Positions 45,791 to 54,839 of a DNA stretch of 64,000 bases are shown piece by piece (the first letter of the stretch is position 1; every line of letters begins with the position of its first letter). Origin of the DNA: Collinsella aerofaciens (GTDB lineage: Bacteria; Actinomycetota; Coriobacteriia; Coriobacteriales; Coriobacteriaceae). The notes beneath the pieces were generated by a model, which was given only the letters and a program-made list of their open reading frames with translations, had not been told where the DNA came from and did not search any database. The position numbers were made by a program, and so were the translations under genes. Location of the stretch: contig NZ_SPFY01000007.1 in NCBI RefSeq assembly GCF_005844325.1, positions 1-64,000 on the forward strand, given 5' to 3'.

Positions 45791-46672
45791 TTAAAGGATC
45801 TCGATCTCAAAGCCGCGGGTAACGGTCTCCCCCGGCTTGGCCACCAGGCAGCCGCGCTTGTGCTCCAGGATATCGTCCTCGTCGGAGCAGGTGGACAGGC
45901 CGCCCCACGGTTCCACGGCCACAAAGTCACCCTCGGGCTTGCTCCACACAATCAGGTACGGCATATCGGGGAACGTCAGTCGCACGCCCTTGTCCTCGGT
46001 CTTCTTGGTCAGCGTAACCACGCGGCTCTCGAGCACGTCAAAGATGGTCTCCGCGAAGTCAAAGAGTTCGTGGGTCAGCGGCAGGTCATGGCCAACCATC
46101 GGGTTCTTGCTGCGATGCTCAACATCAATCAGGCCCGTCGAGGGAACGGCAGTACAGAGCTCGGCGGCCTCGCGCTGCTCAAAACGGAGCTCGTAGTCGT
46201 CATAGGACTCGCCCTCGTCAAGCGGGCACTTAAAGCCAGGGTGACCGCCCACAAAGAACGGCATGTCCTCGGTGCCCTCATTGGTCACCTCGTACGACAC
46301 GGCCACCTTCTCCGCATCGATCGTGTAACGAGCAACGATCTTAAACGGATACGGGTACTGCTCGAGCAACTCGGCATGGTCGGCAGAGCTTAGACTCAGC
46401 GCAACCATGTTGTCGCTCTGCTCCTCGAGCTTCCACTCCTGTTTGCGCGCAAAGCCGTGGCGGGCGAACTTTACCTCGCGGCCGCCCATGGTCATTGCGT
46501 GACCATCACGAAGGCCGCCGCAGATCGGGAAGCAAATGGGTGCCTGGCCCGACCAGACCGAAGGATCGCCCTGCCACAGGTACTCGCGACCGTTGGCTTT
46601 AATCGAAGTGAACGATCCGCCAGCCGTGCTCAGTACCACGCGAACAGAACCGTTATCAAGAACAAACTCCAT
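45791..46672 (-). CDS. Aldose 1-epimerase-like protein (LacX type)
   Basis: 293 residues of the galactose mutarotase fold, with GQAPICFPICGGLRDG, the catalytic-region FFVGGHPGFKCPL and VAVEPWGGLSTCSDE. LacX proteins of this size occur in lactose operons of Gram-positive bacteria. Probably interconverts anomers of a sugar or sugar phosphate. ATG at 46672 follows AAGGGAAGG. Between lacB and lacC on the same strand. Confidence 0.83.
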   Translation of the reverse strand: MEFVLDNGSVRVVLSTAGGSFTSIKANGREYLWQGDPSVWSGQAPICFPICGGLRDGHAMTMGGREVKFARHGFARKQEWKLEEQSDNMVALSLSSADHAELLEQYPYPFKIVARYTIDAEKVAVSYEVTNEGTEDMPFFVGGHPGFKCPLDEGESYDDYELRFEQREAAELCTAVPSTGLIDVEHRSKNPMVGHDLPLTHELFDFAETIFDVLESRVVTLTKKTEDKGVRLTFPDMPYLIVWSKPEGDFVAVEPWGGLSTCSDEDDILEHKRGCLVAKPGETVTRGFEIEIL

Positions 46673-46791
46673 AGGAGCCTTCCCTTTCTTACGACAGCCC
46701 GCCAAGTCAATAGGGCTGATAGAAAACCGGCTCGCGCCCCCTCACAGAAACGCGAGCCGTCAACGGACTAGTTAATTACGCCGGATACCCG

Positions 46792-47316
46792 CTAATCGTG
46801 GTATTCGCCGCGGTCCCACTTCTCGAGGAACTCGTCAAAGAAGTGCGGGTCAGCCTGAGCCTCGGCATCGGCCTTATTGCAGGCATCGATCTTGGCGATC
46901 AGGGCATCGTGCTCGGGGGTCTTCTCGTAGGGCTCCTCCAGGAAGGCAAGCATGATATCGGCCATCAGGAACTCGCCGGTGATCTTGCCGCCAAAGCCCA
47001 CGATGTTGGCGTTGAGCTCGCGACGGGCATACAGGGCAGAGGTCATATCGCGGACCAGGGCGCAGCGGGCGCCGGGAACCTTGTTGACGGCGTTGGTGAT
47101 GCCGATGCCGGTGCCGCACAGGGCCACGCCAAAATCGGCCTTGCCGCTGGCGACAGCCTCGCCCACGGCCTTACCGTAGATGGGATAGTGCGTACGGGTG
47201 TGGCTGTAGGTGCCGCAGTCGAGCACCTTGTAGCCAGCCTGCTCCAGGCGGTCGGCCAGATAGATCTTCTCGTCCGTAACGATATGGTCGCAACCGATTG
47301 CGATGGTCTTCTTCAT
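46792..47316 (-). CDS. lacB: Galactose-6-phosphate isomerase subunit LacB
   Basis: With LacA converts galactose-6-phosphate to tagatose-6-phosphate. 174 residues, RpiB/LacAB fold: [39 protein letters not shown] and the conserved [13 protein letters not shown] at 47316 follows GAAAGGA. lacA lies 63 bases upstream. Confidence 0.93.
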   Translation of the reverse strand: MKKTIAIGCDHIVTDEKIYLADRLEQAGYKVLDCGTYSHTRTHYPIYGKAVGEAVASGKADFGVALCGTGIGITNAVNKVPGARCALVRDMTSALYARRELNANIVGFGGKITGEFLMADIMLAFLEEPYEKTPEHDALIAKIDACNKADAEAQADPHFFDEFLEKWDRGEYHD

Positions 47317-47379
47317 CAGAACGTCCTTTCGTCTGAATTCACAAGTTGAGGTAGAAGTTCGAGTTCTCGGTGGCTCTCG

Positions 47380-47808
47380 TTAGGCCATCTTGTTGAGCAT
47401 GTCGACACGGATCTGGTGACGGCCGCCGGCGTACTGGGCACGCAGGAACTCGCGGGCGATCTTCTTGGCGACCTCGGTGCCCACAACGCCCGGGCCCATG
47501 GTGACCATGCGCGAGCCGTTGTGCTCGCGGGTCATGTAAGCGGAACGCTCGTCGGAAATGTTGGCGACGACCATGCCCTTGATCTTGACGGCGGCCATAT
47601 AGGAGCCGACGCCGTACTTATCGAATGCGAAGCCCTGGGAATCCTTGTGCTCCAGCAGGTCCTTGGCAACGGCGGTCGCGGAATCGACAAAGTCCGCGGC
47701 AGGGGTCTCGGAATAGTCGACGACCTCGTGACCGTCGGCGATGAGCATCTCCTTGATGGACTCCTTCATCGACATACCGTCGGCATCGGAAGCGATTACA
47801 ACCCTCAT
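47380..47808 (-). CDS. lacA: Galactose-6-phosphate isomerase subunit LacA
   Basis: 142 residues. VVIASDADGMSMKESI, FDKYGVGSYMAAVKIKGMVVANISDERSAYMTREHNGSRMVTMGPGVVG match LacA. First gene of the minus-strand tagatose set lacA-lacB-lacX-like-lacC. AAGGAGGATGTC precedes ATG. Confidence 0.92.
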   Translation of the reverse strand: MRVVIASDADGMSMKESIKEMLIADGHEVVDYSETPAADFVDSATAVAKDLLEHKDSQGFAFDKYGVGSYMAAVKIKGMVVANISDERSAYMTREHNGSRMVTMGPGVVGTEVAKKIAREFLRAQYAGGRHQIRVDMLNKMA

Positions 47809-47902
47809 GACATCCTCCTTGAGAGATACGCAGGTGCGTAGTTTCTGTTTGGAAGTGTTGAATCGCGTTCAGGTCCGGGCATCTGAATGTGCGGTTCTTC
47901 AC

Positions 47903-47990
47903 TGTTCATGTTTATTTGAACACATTCGAACATCAACTGCAAGAATTATTTGTTTGTCTTTGTTCTTTTTTGAACAAATACCGTTCGCGG
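47903..47990. promoter_or_regulatory. Operator-like repeats upstream of lacA
   Basis: TGTTCATGTTTATTTGAACA (47903-47922) and TTTGTTC-6 bases-GAACAAA (47959-47977) are palindromes of one type, with a third half ATTCGAACA between them. TACCGTTCGCGG follows at 47979-47990. These differ from the LacI-type sites, so a non-LacI regulator (for example a DeoR/LacR protein) may act here. Confidence 0.5.
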
Positions 47991-48050
47991 ATGATTGCTG
48001 ACCGTTTGGAATCGGGGAAAGCCCACCCTGCCACGTATTCAACAAACAAA

Positions 48051-48082
48051 AGGGCGGCCGAGAACGTGTCTCGGCCGCCCTT
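48051..48082 (-). terminator. Terminator downstream of the hypothetical membrane gene
   Basis: AAGGGCGGCCGAGA pairs perfectly with TCTCGGCCGCCCTT around ACGTG. Confidence 0.8.
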
Positions 48083-48116
48083 CGGCGGTATTCCCCGGTA
48101 TATACAGCTGTTTTAG

Positions 48117-49130
48117 CTACTCGGACTGCCCGCCCTTTTTGGCGTGCTTGGACGGAGCGCTCAGAAAGCGACCCGTCAAATAGTTCGCCGGGCCGGAAAT
48201 ATCAATCCCCAGCAGGGTGTGCCCCAGCCACAAAAACGCCGCGAGCACCAGCAATGGAATCACGCACGAGGTCACGATCATCACGATGACGCCTTCGATA
48301 AGGTCGGTCACCTGCTGCACGATCTCGTCGGTCATCTGCTTGGCACCACTGGTTACCGACGTGACCAGGCTTGAGGCACCGTCGGCAAGCTGCTCAAGCA
48401 CGTTCTTGGACTCTGTGGACTCGGTCTTTTTCTTGCTTGCTTTGGAGCTATCACTATTTGCCGTACCCGCAGCGTCGGCCGCCTTTTGCTCGGCCGCTTC
48501 GATGCTCACTCGATACGTTTCGTCGACCTTTTGCGACACCCATACGCTTGCAGGCACCAACGCCATGCCGATCGTGGCGACCACCAGCACGCGAGTCGCC
48601 ACGCGGCGCAGGACGGCGCTCGTGCTCCAGCGCCCGTGAATGCCGAGCGACACCGCAAGGAGCACCAGCGCAAACGGGATCAGGATGCCCAGGCCAACCG
48701 ACCACAAAATGGTCAGCAGGTATTTCTCGAGGTAGAGCACGGCAAGCACGATGCCCAAGTTACCCGAAAGCTGCGCGAGCTGCTCGGCAACCGGCGTTCC
48801 CGTATCGCCCGGCAGCGCAGTGATACCCGCAGATAGGGCGACGCACGAGGTCGTGAGCGCCAAAACATTGCCCTTCTTTTGATCGATGACCTCGATGGTG
48901 GAGTCCCAAGTCTTGGTATCGGCGAAATGCGGACGAGCTACAAAGCCCGACAGCAGCGCCAGTACCACGAGCGCAACGATAAAGCCAATCTGCAGCTTTT
49001 TGTTTGCGCACACGACATCGGACAGACTGGGCTGCAGCTCGGTTACCGTCGTGTGCTCGGTTATCTGGACAGGACGCCCATGAGCCATCTCGTGCGCGTC
49101 TCTTTTTTGTATTGACCCGTTATCCGGCAT
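48117..49130 (-). CDS. Uncharacterised multi-pass membrane protein
   Basis: 337 residues, not recognised. One membrane segment near 47-64, a short outside stretch, three more segments at about 120-200, a charged Ala/Lys/Ser-rich region (about 205-250, AAEQKAADAAGTANSDSSKAS), another long hydrophobic segment at about 278-310 and a basic tail. AGGAGG precedes the ATG at 49130. It interrupts the lac genes between lacA and lacF and has its own terminator, so a link to lactose use is not implied. Confidence 0.7.
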   Translation of the reverse strand: MPDNGSIQKRDAHEMAHGRPVQITEHTTVTELQPSLSDVVCANKKLQIGFIVALVVLALLSGFVARPHFADTKTWDSTIEVIDQKKGNVLALTTSCVALSAGITALPGDTGTPVAEQLAQLSGNLGIVLAVLYLEKYLLTILWSVGLGILIPFALVLLAVSLGIHGRWSTSAVLRRVATRVLVVATIGMALVPASVWVSQKVDETYRVSIEAAEQKAADAAGTANSDSSKASKKKTESTESKNVLEQLADGASSLVTSVTSGAKQMTDEIVQQVTDLIEGVIVMIVTSCVIPLLVLAAFLWLGHTLLGIDISGPANYLTGRFLSAPSKHAKKGGQSE

Positions 49131-49247
49131 TTGGATACCTCCTCAGTCCGGGGCTTAATGCGAAAGGAAGTATACCCACCGAGCAAAAAACGAACGGGAA
49201 GACGAACAGAGCGCACCAAGACTGTCCCCAATGACTATCTCCGGATG

Positions 49248-49314
49248 AGTTGCGGTGGAATAGGGATTGTTTTGCGCCCGTCGGCCCCTATTCAGTCCCT
49301 ATTTCACCGCAACT
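49248..49314. repeat. 67-bp palindrome, family 3, copy 2
   Basis: AGTTGCGGTG/CACCGCAACT outer arms as in the copy at 8884, with inner arms GAATAGGGA/TCCCTATT. Immediately left is a half copy of the family 7 repeat. Confidence 0.8.
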
Positions 49315-49328
49315 TGGAGGAGGACAGA

Positions 49329-49361
49329 AAAAGCCCTGCCGCGGGTAGCGGCAGAGCTTTT
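49329..49361 (-). terminator. Terminator of lacF
   Basis: AAAAGC.CTGCCGC pairs with GCGGCAG.GCTTTT around GGGTA, about 28 bases after the lacF stop. Confidence 0.85.
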
Positions 49362-49388
49362 GGAAGGGGACTTGGTTGTGAGGGCTCG

Positions 49389-49727
49389 TTAGGCGAGCTT
49401 GGCCTCGAGCTCGGCGATGCGCTTGTAGGCATCGATGGTAAAGCGGGCCTGCTTCTCCAGGATCATAGTGGTCATGAGAGTGTCCTGAGCGTGAGCCATG
49501 ATGAAGGTCATCTCCATCTCGCCACCGCCGGCCTCCTGCGAAAGCAGCTTGGTCTGCGTGTCGTGGGCGCCGATAAGTGCATCGCTGGCATCCTTGTGCA
49601 GCTGTTCGGCCTTCTCAAAATCGCCCTCGCGAGCAGCATCGAGCGCTGCAAGCAGATCGGTCTGGGCGTCACCTGCGTATGCGACAATCTCGAATCCAAC
49701 CATCGAGATTTCTTCTTTGGTTGCCAT
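49389..49727 (-). CDS. lacF: Lactose/cellobiose-type PTS EIIA
   Basis: 112 residues, the phosphocarrier for Lac-family EIICB proteins. The phospho-histidine is in FIMAHAQDTLM (H79). It is the only Lac-type EIIA in the window, although three EIICB genes follow, so it may serve all three. Next to, and on the same strand as, a LacI gene (216 bases upstream). Confidence 0.93.
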   Translation of the reverse strand: MATKEEISMVGFEIVAYAGDAQTDLLAALDAAREGDFEKAEQLHKDASDALIGAHDTQTKLLSQEAGGGEMEMTFIMAHAQDTLMTTMILEKQARFTIDAYKRIAELEAKLA

Positions 49728-49942
49728 ATTGCGTTCCTTTCACATATGAACCAATGGAGAGCATCGCGTCCGGGCATACGCGCTGCGTTCTGTATGACAG
49801 AAACATTAACATTCAAACAAAAAAGAACAGCGCAAAACGTGATTTCGAGCTATGAACGGTCGCTTTTCGCCCGTGAACGGTTTTTAAACCAATCTGAACA
49901 ATATCGAACACAATTAGCGGCAACCCAAACAGACCTGCGCCC

Positions 49943-50947
49943 CTAGCGTACATCGCGCACCGTATCGCCCTCGACGAGCACGCCCGGAAACAGCATGTGC
50001 TCCACACCGGGCGCAACGCCCTCGGCGCCGGCAATCTTGTCGACCGCCCACATGCCGACGCGCTTGTTGTCAAAGCGCACCGTGGTCAGGCGACGGTCGG
50101 GCACGATATCGCCCAGGCTGTCATCAACACCCACCACACTCACGTCCTCGGGCACGCGCTTTCCGCGCGACTCGAGCCCGCGAATGCAGCCGTAGGCCAT
50201 GGCGTCGTTGGAAGCATAAATGGCCGTACAGGTCGGATCATCCGCCAGGGCCTGACCTGCGGCATATCCGCTCTGCGCCGTCCAATCGCCACGGATAAGT
50301 CGCGGTGGCTCAATGCCATGCGCGCGCAATGTCTCGCGCCAGCCTTCCTCGCGCCGCATGCCCGAAAGCGAGCGCTCGGGACACGAGATAAAGTGCACGG
50401 TCTTGTGCCCCCGCTCCAGCAAGTACTCGACCACCTGGCGCGAGCAATCGAACTGGTCGTTATCGACCGTTGAACAGAGCGGGTGCTCCAACATCGTAAC
50501 GAGCACCGTCTGCATGCCGGGCAGCGGCTCAAAAGTGCCAAAGTCTGCCGGCATGCGATTCATGATCACAACCATACCGTCCACTGGCAGTGCGCTCATG
50601 CGCGACGATGCGCTCTCGAGGGTATACGGATGCCCGTCTACTTTAGTGAGGGTGATGGCATAGCCGTGCTTATCGGCCGCGGCGGCAAAGCCCTCCATAC
50701 GGTCGAGATTGCCGGTGCCGGTAATGTTGAACATGGCGACGCCGACGGTCTTAAACTTACCGCGGCGCAGCGATCGACCGGCAAAATTGGGGCGATACCC
50801 CAGCTCGCGCATGGCGGCACGCACGCGTTCCTTGGTCTCGGGGCGCACGCTGGGCGAATCGTGCACGGTGCGCGAGACCGTCTGCTCCGAGACGCCCGCG
50901 AGACGCGCCACATCCTTAACGGATACCGATTTTTTAACAGCGGCCAT
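49943..50947 (-). CDS. LacI-family regulator of module 1
   Basis: 334 residues. HTH SVKDVARLAGVSEQTVSRTVHDSPSV with specificity dipeptide EQ, then sugar-binding domain. Divergent from the first EIICB gene. Operator-like sites of the form AATGGCAACGT or complement at 50961, 51105 and 51226. Confidence 0.9.
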   Translation of the reverse strand: MAAVKKSVSVKDVARLAGVSEQTVSRTVHDSPSVRPETKERVRAAMRELGYRPNFAGRSLRRGKFKTVGVAMFNITGTGNLDRMEGFAAAADKHGYAITLTKVDGHPYTLESASSRMSALPVDGMVVIMNRMPADFGTFEPLPGMQTVLVTMLEHPLCSTVDNDQFDCSRQVVEYLLERGHKTVHFISCPERSLSGMRREEGWRETLRAHGIEPPRLIRGDWTAQSGYAAGQALADDPTCTAIYASNDAMAYGCIRGLESRGKRVPEDVSVVGVDDSLGDIVPDRRLTTVRFDNKRVGMWAVDKIAGAEGVAPGVEHMLFPGVLVEGDTVRDVR

Positions 50948-50960
50948 AGGTCGATCTTTC

Positions 50961-51246
50961 TATGTCAACGATGCCATTGATGGCACCTTGCGCAGTCATT
51001 TTTACCGCCTTCAAGTATATCCAACGCCTCCCCCACCATACGCTCACCACCCAAAACCTACCGTTCACCGACATTTTTGCTTCCCCAAACGGCTTTTGTC
51101 GACCAAATGTTAACGTTGCCATTGTGCAAACACAGAGCCACCGGGCGGCTCAAACGTTTACGCGTAAGGAATCGACGGTTCGCAGGCACAGGAACCACCG
51201 GTTCGCTTCTTTTTTTTGTGTCACAAAATGGCAACGTCAACATTTT
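50961..51246. promoter_or_regulatory. Module 1 operators and promoter
   Basis: TATGTCAACGATGCCATTG (50961-50979), AAATGTTAACGTTGCCATT (51105-51123) and AATGGCAACGTCAACATT (51227-51244) share the half-site ATG-GCA-ACGTT. ACCGTTCACC lies at 51060-51069. The last site is about 60 bases before the EIICB start. Confidence 0.7.
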
Positions 51247-51305
51247 GGCAACCGAAAGTCAAAAGCTACCATCGTTGCTAACCCACCGACTCTTAGGAGC
51301 ATTGC

Positions 51306-53069
51306 ATGGAGCAACTCATCGCCATCATCGAAAAGGGCCAGCCCTTTTTCAACGCGATCGCCCGCAACAAGTACCTCAAGGCGATCCGCGACGGCTTTAT
51401 CTCCGTCATCCCCATCATCATCTTCTCGTCCATCTTCTGCCTGGTAGCCTCGGTCCCCAACATCTGGGGTTTCTACTGGCCCGATGACATCAACAACGCC
51501 CTGTGGAAGTGCTACAACTACTCCATGGGCATCCTGGCCATCGCCTGCGCCGCCACCACGGCCAAGCACTTCGCCGACGCTCAGAACCGCGATCTGCCCA
51601 AGAACAACCAGATCAACTTCATCTCGTGCATGTGCGCGGCCATCATCGGCTTCTTGCTCCTTTCGAGCGACACGATCGCCACGGACGCCGCCAGCGGTTT
51701 CAACACCACCTACCTTGGTTCCAAGGGCCTGCTGACCGCTTTCATCGCTGCGTTTGTGACTGGCATCATCTACAAGTTCTTCATTAAGCGCAACATCACC
51801 GTCAAGATGCCCGAGCAGGTTCCGCCCAACATCTCGCAGACCTTTAAGGACATCATCCCCTTCTCCGTCTGCATCACCGTCTTTTGGGTTTTTGACATCG
51901 TCTTCCGCGCTGCTTTTGGCTTCTGCTTTGCCCAGGGTGTCATCCAGGTGTTCCAGCCCCTGTTCACCGCTGCCGATGGCTACATCGGCCTCGCTGTGAT
52001 CTACGGCGCCATGAGCCTCTTCTGGTTCGTGGGCGTCCACGGCCCCTCAATCGTCGAGCCCGCCATCGCCGCCGCTCTCGTTGCCAACATGACCGACAAC
52101 CTGGCTGCGTTCCAGGCCGGCCAGCACGCTTCCGCTGTCCTGACCCAGGGTGCCCAGTACTTCGTCGTCTGCATGGGCGGCACCGGCGCCACGCTCGTCC
52201 TGGTCTTTATGTTCTGCTTCCTGGCCAAGTCTCAGGAGATGCGCGCCGTCGGTAAGGCCGCCATCGTCCCCGTCTGCTTTGCCGTCAACGAGCCGCTGCT
52301 GTTCGCCGCGCCCATCGTACTCAACCCCGTCTTCTTTGTCCCGTTTGTCTTTGCCCCGATCGCCAACATCTGGATCCTCAAGATCTTTATCGACTTCTTG
52401 GGCATGAACGGCTTTATGTACACCCTGCCTTGGACCGTCCCCGGCCCCATCGGCACCATCATGGGCCTGGGCTTCCAGCCGCTCGCCTTTGTGATGCTCG
52501 CCCTTATCCTGGTCGTCGACTTCGTTCTGTACTATCCGTTCTTCCGTGCCTATGACGCCCAGAAGTGCGCCGAGGAGGCCGAGATTTCCCAGGAGGAGCT
52601 CGCAGCCAAGAACGCCGAGAAGGCCGCTAAGCTCAACGATGCCTTCCAGGGCAAGGCTGACGCCAAGAGCGTTGCCGCCGGCGCTGCTGCCGAGGCCGTG
52701 AAGTCCGACGTCGCTCCCGCCGCCACCGAGGCAACGACCGCCAGCGACCTCAACGGCAAGCGCGTGCTCGTGCTCTGCCAGGGCGGCGGAACCTCGGGCC
52801 TGCTCGCCAACGCGCTGGCCAAGGCCGCCAAGGAGCGCGGCATCAATCTTGAGACCGCTGCCGAGGCCTATGGCAACCACGTGGACATGCTCCCCGACTT
52901 CGATCTGGTCGTCCTGGCCCCGCAGGCCGCCAGTTACCTGGCCGACCTGCAGAAGGACTGCGAGCGCGTGGGCAACAAGTGCGTCGCCTGCCGCGGTAAG
53001 CAGTACATCGAGCTTTCCCAAAACGGCGATAAGTCTCTCGCCTTCGTAAGCGAGCAACTCTCGAAGTAA
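51306..53069 (+). CDS. lacE: Lactose-type PTS EIICB, module 1
   Basis: 587 residues. EIIC membrane domain (about 1-430, starting with the family's FLEKGQPFFNAIARNKYLKAIRDGF-like helix), an Ala/Glu-rich linker, and EIIB with the phospho-cysteine in VLVLCQGGGTSGLLANAL (C491). The LCQGGG form is closest to classical LacE. AGGAG precedes the ATG. Followed by a GH1 gene after a hairpin. Confidence 0.92.
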   Translation: MEQLIAIIEKGQPFFNAIARNKYLKAIRDGFISVIPIIIFSSIFCLVASVPNIWGFYWPDDINNALWKCYNYSMGILAIACAATTAKHFADAQNRDLPKNNQINFISCMCAAIIGFLLLSSDTIATDAASGFNTTYLGSKGLLTAFIAAFVTGIIYKFFIKRNITVKMPEQVPPNISQTFKDIIPFSVCITVFWVFDIVFRAAFGFCFAQGVIQVFQPLFTAADGYIGLAVIYGAMSLFWFVGVHGPSIVEPAIAAALVANMTDNLAAFQAGQHASAVLTQGAQYFVVCMGGTGATLVLVFMFCFLAKSQEMRAVGKAAIVPVCFAVNEPLLFAAPIVLNPVFFVPFVFAPIANIWILKIFIDFLGMNGFMYTLPWTVPGPIGTIMGLGFQPLAFVMLALILVVDFVLYYPFFRAYDAQKCAEEAEISQEELAAKNAEKAAKLNDAFQGKADAKSVAAGAAAEAVKSDVAPAATEATTASDLNGKRVLVLCQGGGTSGLLANALAKAAKERGINLETAAEAYGNHVDMLPDFDLVVLAPQAASYLADLQKDCERVGNKCVACRGKQYIELSQNGDKSLAFVSEQLSK

Positions 53070-53078
53070 GTAACGCTC

Positions 53079-53113
53079 AGGGCCAGCCGACCATCCAAGA
53101 CCGGCTGGCCCTT
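53079..53113 (+). terminator. Hairpin between EIICB and GH1, module 1
   Basis: AGGGCCAGCCG pairs with CGGCTGGCCCT, no long T-run. Read-through attenuation between the two genes is likely. Confidence 0.65.
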
Positions 53114-53135
53114 CGATTTAGACGATTGGATCATC

Positions 53136-54575
53136 ATGTCCGTTAACCCTGCTAGCGTCACCAACCCGCCTGCGCAGTTTCCCGAGGACTTTGTCTTTGG
53201 CGGCGCTACCGCTGCCTACCAGGTAGAGGGCGAGACCCGCACCCATGGTAAAGGCAAAGTCGCCTGGGACGACTTCCTGGAGGCCCAGGGGCGCTTCTCC
53301 CCCGATCCCGCTTCGGACTTCTACAACCAGTACCCCGTCGATTTGGAGCTGTGCGAGGAGTTCGGCATCAACGGCATTCGCCTCTCTATCGCCTGGAGCC
53401 GCATCTTCCCCAACGGTACCGGTGAGATTAACCCCGAGGGCGTGCAGTTCTATCACGACCTCTTCGCCGAGTGCCATAAGCACCACGTTGAGCCGTTTGT
53501 CACGCTGCATCACTTTGACACGCCGCTGTCCCTCTTTGAGAAGGGCGACTTCCTCAACCGCGAGACCATCGACGCCTTTGTGGACTTTGCTACCTTCTGC
53601 TTTAAGGAGTACGCCGACCAGGTGACCTACTGGTTCACCTTTAACGAGATCTGGGCCGACGCCTCCAACACCTACATCGAGGGCACCTTCCCCGGTGGCG
53701 TCAAGGCGCATCTGGCCGAGGCCTTCCAGTGCGAGCACAACATGATGCTCGCCCACGCCAAGGCCGTGCTGGCCTTCCACAACGGCGGCTTTAAGGGCAA
53801 GATCGGCGTCATTCAGTCGCTGGAGTTTAAGTATCCGCTCAACGAGAACGACCCCGCCGACATCAAGGCCGCCAACAACGAGCACGTGCTGCAAAACCAG
53901 TTCTTGCTCGACGCCACCTTCCGCGGCGACTATGCGCCCGACACCCTCGAGTGCGCCAACCGCCTGGCTGCCGTCTCGGGCGGCACCATCGAGATCCTAG
54001 ACGAGGATCTGGAAATCATGCGCGAGGCCGCGCTCTACAACGACTACCTGGGCGTTAACAACTACCAGTGCCGTTTCTTGAAGGCTTACGATGGCGAGAA
54101 CGACCTGCACCACAACGGTACGGGCGAGAAGGGCACCGGCCGCTGGCGCGTCAAGGGCATTGGCGAGCACGTGAACAAGCCTGGCATCCCCACCACCGAC
54201 TGGGACTGGATCATCTATCCCGAGGGTCTGTTCGATCTGCTCGTCTACATTAAGCAGCGCTACCCCAACTACAAGCAGATCTTCATCACCGAGAACGGCA
54301 TGGGCTACAAGGACCCCTACAAGGACGGTTTTGTGGACGACCAGCCGCGCATCGACTACATCGAGCAGCACCTGCGCTGGTTGCTCAAGGCCATGGAGGT
54401 GGGCGTCAACGTGGGCGGCTACTTCCTGTGGAGCCTGCAGGATCAGTTCTCCTGGACCAATGGCTACAACAAGCGTTACGGCTTCTTCTACGTTGACTTT
54501 GAAACCCAGAAGCGCACACCCAAGGCAAGCGCATACTGGTATAAGCACGTGGCGCAGACCCGTCGTCTGGACTAG
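53136..54575 (+). CDS. lacG: GH1 6-phospho-beta-galactosidase, module 1
   Basis: 479 residues. Acid/base glutamate in FTFNEIWAD (E171), nucleophile in FITENGMGYKDP (E386). The C-terminal NGYNKRYGFFYVDFETQ carries the Lys and Tyr that bind the 6-phosphate group in the phospho-glycosidase branch. Substrate is probably lactose-6-phosphate, though 6-phospho-beta-glucosidase activity is possible. Confidence 0.92.
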   Translation: MSVNPASVTNPPAQFPEDFVFGGATAAYQVEGETRTHGKGKVAWDDFLEAQGRFSPDPASDFYNQYPVDLELCEEFGINGIRLSIAWSRIFPNGTGEINPEGVQFYHDLFAECHKHHVEPFVTLHHFDTPLSLFEKGDFLNRETIDAFVDFATFCFKEYADQVTYWFTFNEIWADASNTYIEGTFPGGVKAHLAEAFQCEHNMMLAHAKAVLAFHNGGFKGKIGVIQSLEFKYPLNENDPADIKAANNEHVLQNQFLLDATFRGDYAPDTLECANRLAAVSGGTIEILDEDLEIMREAALYNDYLGVNNYQCRFLKAYDGENDLHHNGTGEKGTGRWRVKGIGEHVNKPGIPTTDWDWIIYPEGLFDLLVYIKQRYPNYKQIFITENGMGYKDPYKDGFVDDQPRIDYIEQHLRWLLKAMEVGVNVGGYFLWSLQDQFSWTNGYNKRYGFFYVDFETQKRTPKASAYWYKHVAQTRRLD

Positions 54576-54620
54576 TGACTGGCGGGGTTGCCCGCTCACA
54601 TAACCTGTCCCCATTTCTCA

Positions 54621-54665
54621 GCCGGGGGCGGCACGTCACACGGCGCGCCGCCCCCGGCCTTTTTT
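54621..54665 (+). terminator. Terminator of module 1
   Basis: GCCGGGGGCGGC pairs with GCCGCCCCCGGC, followed by CTTTTTT. Confidence 0.88.
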
Positions 54666-54683
54666 GGGCGGACCGTGTCGCAC

Positions 54684-54829
54684 GTTTGTCTCGATCTGTA
54701 ACATCTAGCCGAGTTTTTTGGTCCTAGCTGTTACAGATTGAGACGAACAGGATTGCTCTTTCCGAAGAATCTAAATCTGTAACACGTAGCCCGCTTTTGA
54801 CCGTCTACCTGTTACAAATCGAGACAAAC
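54684..54829. repeat. Tandem pair of family 4 palindromes
   Basis: Copy at 54684-54748 has arms GTTTGTCTCGATCTGTAACA and near-complement. Copy at about 54770-54829 repeats it with an imperfect left arm. The loop base CTAG/CTAG in the first copy becomes GTAG/CTAC in the second. Lies between convergent lacG and lacI genes. Confidence 0.8.
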
Positions 54830-54839
54830 GGAGTAGGAC

